Source: an uncultured Bacteriovorax sp. (GTDB taxonomy: Bacteria > Bdellovibrionota > Bacteriovoracia > Bacteriovoracales > Bacteriovoracaceae). From it: a DNA stretch of 7,322 nt. The notes beneath the pieces were generated by a model, which had not been told where the DNA came from, did not search any database, and worked only from the letters and a program-made list of their open reading frames with translations. Location of the stretch: the NCBI GenBank assembly GCA_946482295.1, contig CAMLRB010000177.1:1-7322 (forward strand), given 5' to 3'. Shown here one piece after another: positions 5,618 to 7,322 of the stretch (position 1 is the first letter of the stretch; each line of letters begins with the position of its first letter). A program made the position numbers and the translations under genes.

Positions 5618-6792
5618 TTATTCATAATGTTCAGGTCTATGAACCAAGGCCAATTGGTGTGATGGATGTTTTATGCATCAGAGGGGCGATTGTTAAAATA
5701 TCTCCTCATAACATTGAAGCAAGTCCACTTCGTGACCTTGGATTGAAAGTTGAAGAAATTGAGGGGAAGGGAAGGATTTTGGCCCCAGGGTTGATTGATC
5801 CGCATGAACATATTATTGGTGGAAGTGGGGAAGAGGGATTTGCTTCTCGATCGCCTGAAATTGGACTTAATGAAATTGTTCGTGGTGGGATTACCACTGT
5901 TGTAGGTTGTCTTGGCGTGGATACATACACCAGAAATATGCCTTCATTGCTTGCTCAATGCAAAGTTTACAATGAAGAAGGAATCACTGCCTATATTTAC
6001 ACCGGTGGATACAATGTTCCTCCAGCTACACTTACAGGTGAAGTTCTTACAGACATGATCCTCGTAAGAGAAGTTATTGGTGCAGGTGAGATAGCTGTCT
6101 CTGATATTCGTAGTTGTAAAGCTTCCAATCGTGAAATCGCAAAAATAGTTTCGCAGGCCTATAACGGTGGAATTCTCACAGGTAAAGCAGGAGTTACTCA
6201 TTTGCATATGGGAGATGCCAATTCCTATTTTGATCCCGTCATTCAAATGCTTGAAGAGCATGATCTTGATATTGAATCTCTTTATCCTACTCATGTTGAA
6301 CGTAATGAAAAACTTCTCAAGCAATCCATAGAGGCGACAAAAAAAGGGATGACGGTTGATTTTGATGTTGGTGAAGATGATTTTGATATTCATCTAAAAA
6401 CATTTATTAAATATAACGGGGATATGTCTAAACTGACTATTTCATCAGACGCCTCTTTTGTTTCACCGTGTGTAGTGTACGAGCAGATGAGAAAAGTCAT
6501 GCGTGTTCTTAATCTCAAGTTCGAACAAATTCTTCCTTTAGCAACCACAAATACTGCTCGTGTTCTGAATTTAAAACCTAAGGGGCATATAGGTGTTGAT
6601 TGCGATGCCGATTTCATTATTGTGGATCCTTCATCGTATGAACTAAATTACGTCATTGCGAAGGGAGAAGTCTTTATGCGGGAAAAAAGTTTATGTCATC
6701 AATCGAAATGTTTAATTAACTCTAACCGGGTCATAGAAAGATATGGGCAGAAAAAAGTTTCAGGGCAGATTGATCATAATCGGCGGCCATGA
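5602..6792 (+). CDS. iadA: Isoaspartyl dipeptidase-like M38 metallopeptidase
   Basis: Amidohydrolase-superfamily enzyme of 396 aa expected to split beta-Asp dipeptides. Next to cphA and cphB the natural substrate should be beta-Asp-Arg, giving free Asp and Arg. Numbering almost matches E. coli IadA. Metal ligands are H68 and H70 in PGLIDPHEH, H202 in HMGD, H231 in PTHVERN and catalytic D283 in SSDA. Substrate-site counterparts are E77 in GSGEEG, Y137 in GGYNVP, R170 in SDIRS and R234. The exception is E163, in GAGEIAVSD, where E. coli has the carboxylated bridging Lys162. Glu at this position occurs in other amidohydrolases, so activity is still plausible. The conserved domain ends near residue 360 (AKGEVFMREK). 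The last ~35 residues are an unusual tail, and its final 50 bp overlap cphB. The start follows a GAGG at 5591-5594. A related M38 amidohydrolase activity cannot be excluded. Confidence 0.88.
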   Translation: MASALIIHNVQVYEPRPIGVMDVLCIRGAIVKISPHNIEASPLRDLGLKVEEIEGKGRILAPGLIDPHEHIIGGSGEEGFASRSPEIGLNEIVRGGITTVVGCLGVDTYTRNMPSLLAQCKVYNEEGITAYIYTGGYNVPPATLTGEVLTDMILVREVIGAGEIAVSDIRSCKASNREIAKIVSQAYNGGILTGKAGVTHLHMGDANSYFDPVIQMLEEHDLDIESLYPTHVERNEKLLKQSIEATKKGMTVDFDVGEDDFDIHLKTFIKYNGDMSKLTISSDASFVSPCVVYEQMRKVMRVLNLKFEQILPLATTNTARVLNLKPKGHIGVDCDADFIIVDPSSYELNYVIAKGEVFMREKSLCHQSKCLINSNRVIERYGQKKVSGQIDHNRRP

Positions 6793-7322
6793 AGATAAAG
6801 AAAATGATAGTGAAATTCTCTCTAAAGTGGCTCATGACGTAGGTGATGGAAAACTCTGCATCGTCTCAGTAGCTTCTACTGTTGGAGATGAATTGTGGGA
6901 AACTTACAGAAGAGTTTTTAAAGAACTCGGAGTAAAAAAATTAAGTCACCTTGATGTTGTTCACCGACAAGAATCTGTTGATCACAAGGCCTACAATGCC
7001 GTGAAAGACGCGAGTGCTGTTTTTTTTACTGGTGGTGATCAACTTAAAATTACCAGTGAACTTGGTGGGACATTAATTCTCGATCGTATTATCGAGATTT
7101 ATAGAAAGGGTGGAATCATTGCTGGTACTTCAGCAGGGGCATCGGTAATGGGTGAGACTATGATGGTGCAAGGAAGGTCAGACGCTTCTTTTCGAATCGG
7201 ATCTTCACTCAAGATGTCCCCAGGATTAGGGCTCGCTTCGAATATGCTAATCGATCAGCATTTCGCTGAACGCGGACGAATTGGACGTTTGTTAGGAGCG
7301 ACTGCTCATAATCCTAAATATC
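6743..7322 (+). CDS. cphB: Cyanophycinase (peptidase family S51), 3' end outside window
   Basis: Cytoplasmic serine exopeptidase that releases beta-Asp-Arg dipeptides from the end of cyanophycin. I translated this frame by hand. It is open for 193 codons to the right edge, roughly two thirds of the usual length of about 270-290 aa. The N-terminus GRLIIIGGHEDKE is typical. FFTGGDQLKIT carries Q100, AGTSAGASVMG at 127-137 carries the nucleophile S130, and MLIDQHFAERGRIGRL carries H173. These lie close in number to the active-site residues of the Synechocystis enzyme. The ATG at 6743 is the first in frame after a TAG at 6734-6736. Its ribosome site is weak (AGAAAG directly before it), so expression probably depends on ribosomes arriving from the upstream gene, which it overlaps by 50 bp. 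The catalytic residues expected further downstream cannot be checked. Confidence 0.95.
   Translation, partial: MGRKKFQGRLIIIGGHEDKENDSEILSKVAHDVGDGKLCIVSVASTVGDELWETYRRVFKELGVKKLSHLDVVHRQESVDHKAYNAVKDASAVFFTGGDQLKITSELGGTLILDRIIEIYRKGGIIAGTSAGASVMGETMMVQGRSDASFRIGSSLKMSPGLGLASNMLIDQHFAERGRIGRLLGATAHNPKY

Noticed and set aside
5944..6393. 149-aa minus-strand reading frame inside the dipeptidase gene
   Set aside because: It is long but antisense to the strongly conserved metal-binding region of the M38 enzyme, and has no motif of its own.
1..7322. CRISPR arrays, tRNA/rRNA genes, insertion sequences, attachment sites
   Set aside because: Reading both strands showed no regularly spaced repeats, cloverleaf-like segments, transposase motifs or paired terminal repeats.

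Overview
The window carries a compact cyanophycin (multi-L-arginyl-poly-L-aspartate) locus from an AT-rich bacterium, flanked by three less obviously related genes. It is gene-dense: six genes, two short intergenic gaps (109 and 186 bp) and overlapping genes in the main operon. Gene order and composition do not look cyanobacterial: cphA is followed by an M38-type isoaspartyl dipeptidase and then by cyanophycinase. The low GC content, Shine-Dalgarno-type start sites and gene set would fit a Gram-negative heterotroph, possibly a low-GC member of Bdellovibrionota. That placement is a weak guess from general feel and rests on no marker gene.

Left part (1-1849): a CPA2/Kef-type cation:proton antiporter on the minus strand is cut off by the window's left edge. 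A divergent plus-strand nitrilase-superfamily amidohydrolase follows, with its Glu-Lys-Cys triad intact. It resembles the hydrolase half of the GNAT/carbon-nitrogen-hydrolase fusion proteins but stands alone here.

Middle (1850-2896): a JmjC/cupin_4-like Fe(II)/2-oxoglutarate oxygenase lies on the minus strand and converges with the nitrilase with no spacer at all (adjacent stop codons). It begins with a TTG codon. The 186-bp divergent region between it and cphA contains a candidate sigma70 promoter for the oxygenase. On the cphA side it holds a dense set of TGGCA-type repeats that also fits the GG-N10-GC spacing of a sigma54 promoter.

Right part (2897-7322): cphA (906 aa, complete, CphA1 type with all three domains), an iadA-like isoaspartyl dipeptidase (396 aa) and cphB cyanophycinase (first 193 codons, cut by the right edge) form one overlapping plus-strand operon. 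CphA polymerises Asp and Arg using ATP. CphB cuts the polymer to beta-Asp-Arg dipeptides. The IadA-like enzyme would split those to free Asp and Arg. A full make-and-break cycle for a nitrogen reserve is therefore apparently encoded on one transcript. The most notable details are a Glu at the position of the carboxylated metal-bridging Lys of E. coli IadA, the 50-bp iadA/cphB overlap, and the repeat-rich, possibly nitrogen-responsive promoter. I did not find a clearly unprecedented system. The locus is a recognisable pathway with some unusual features.
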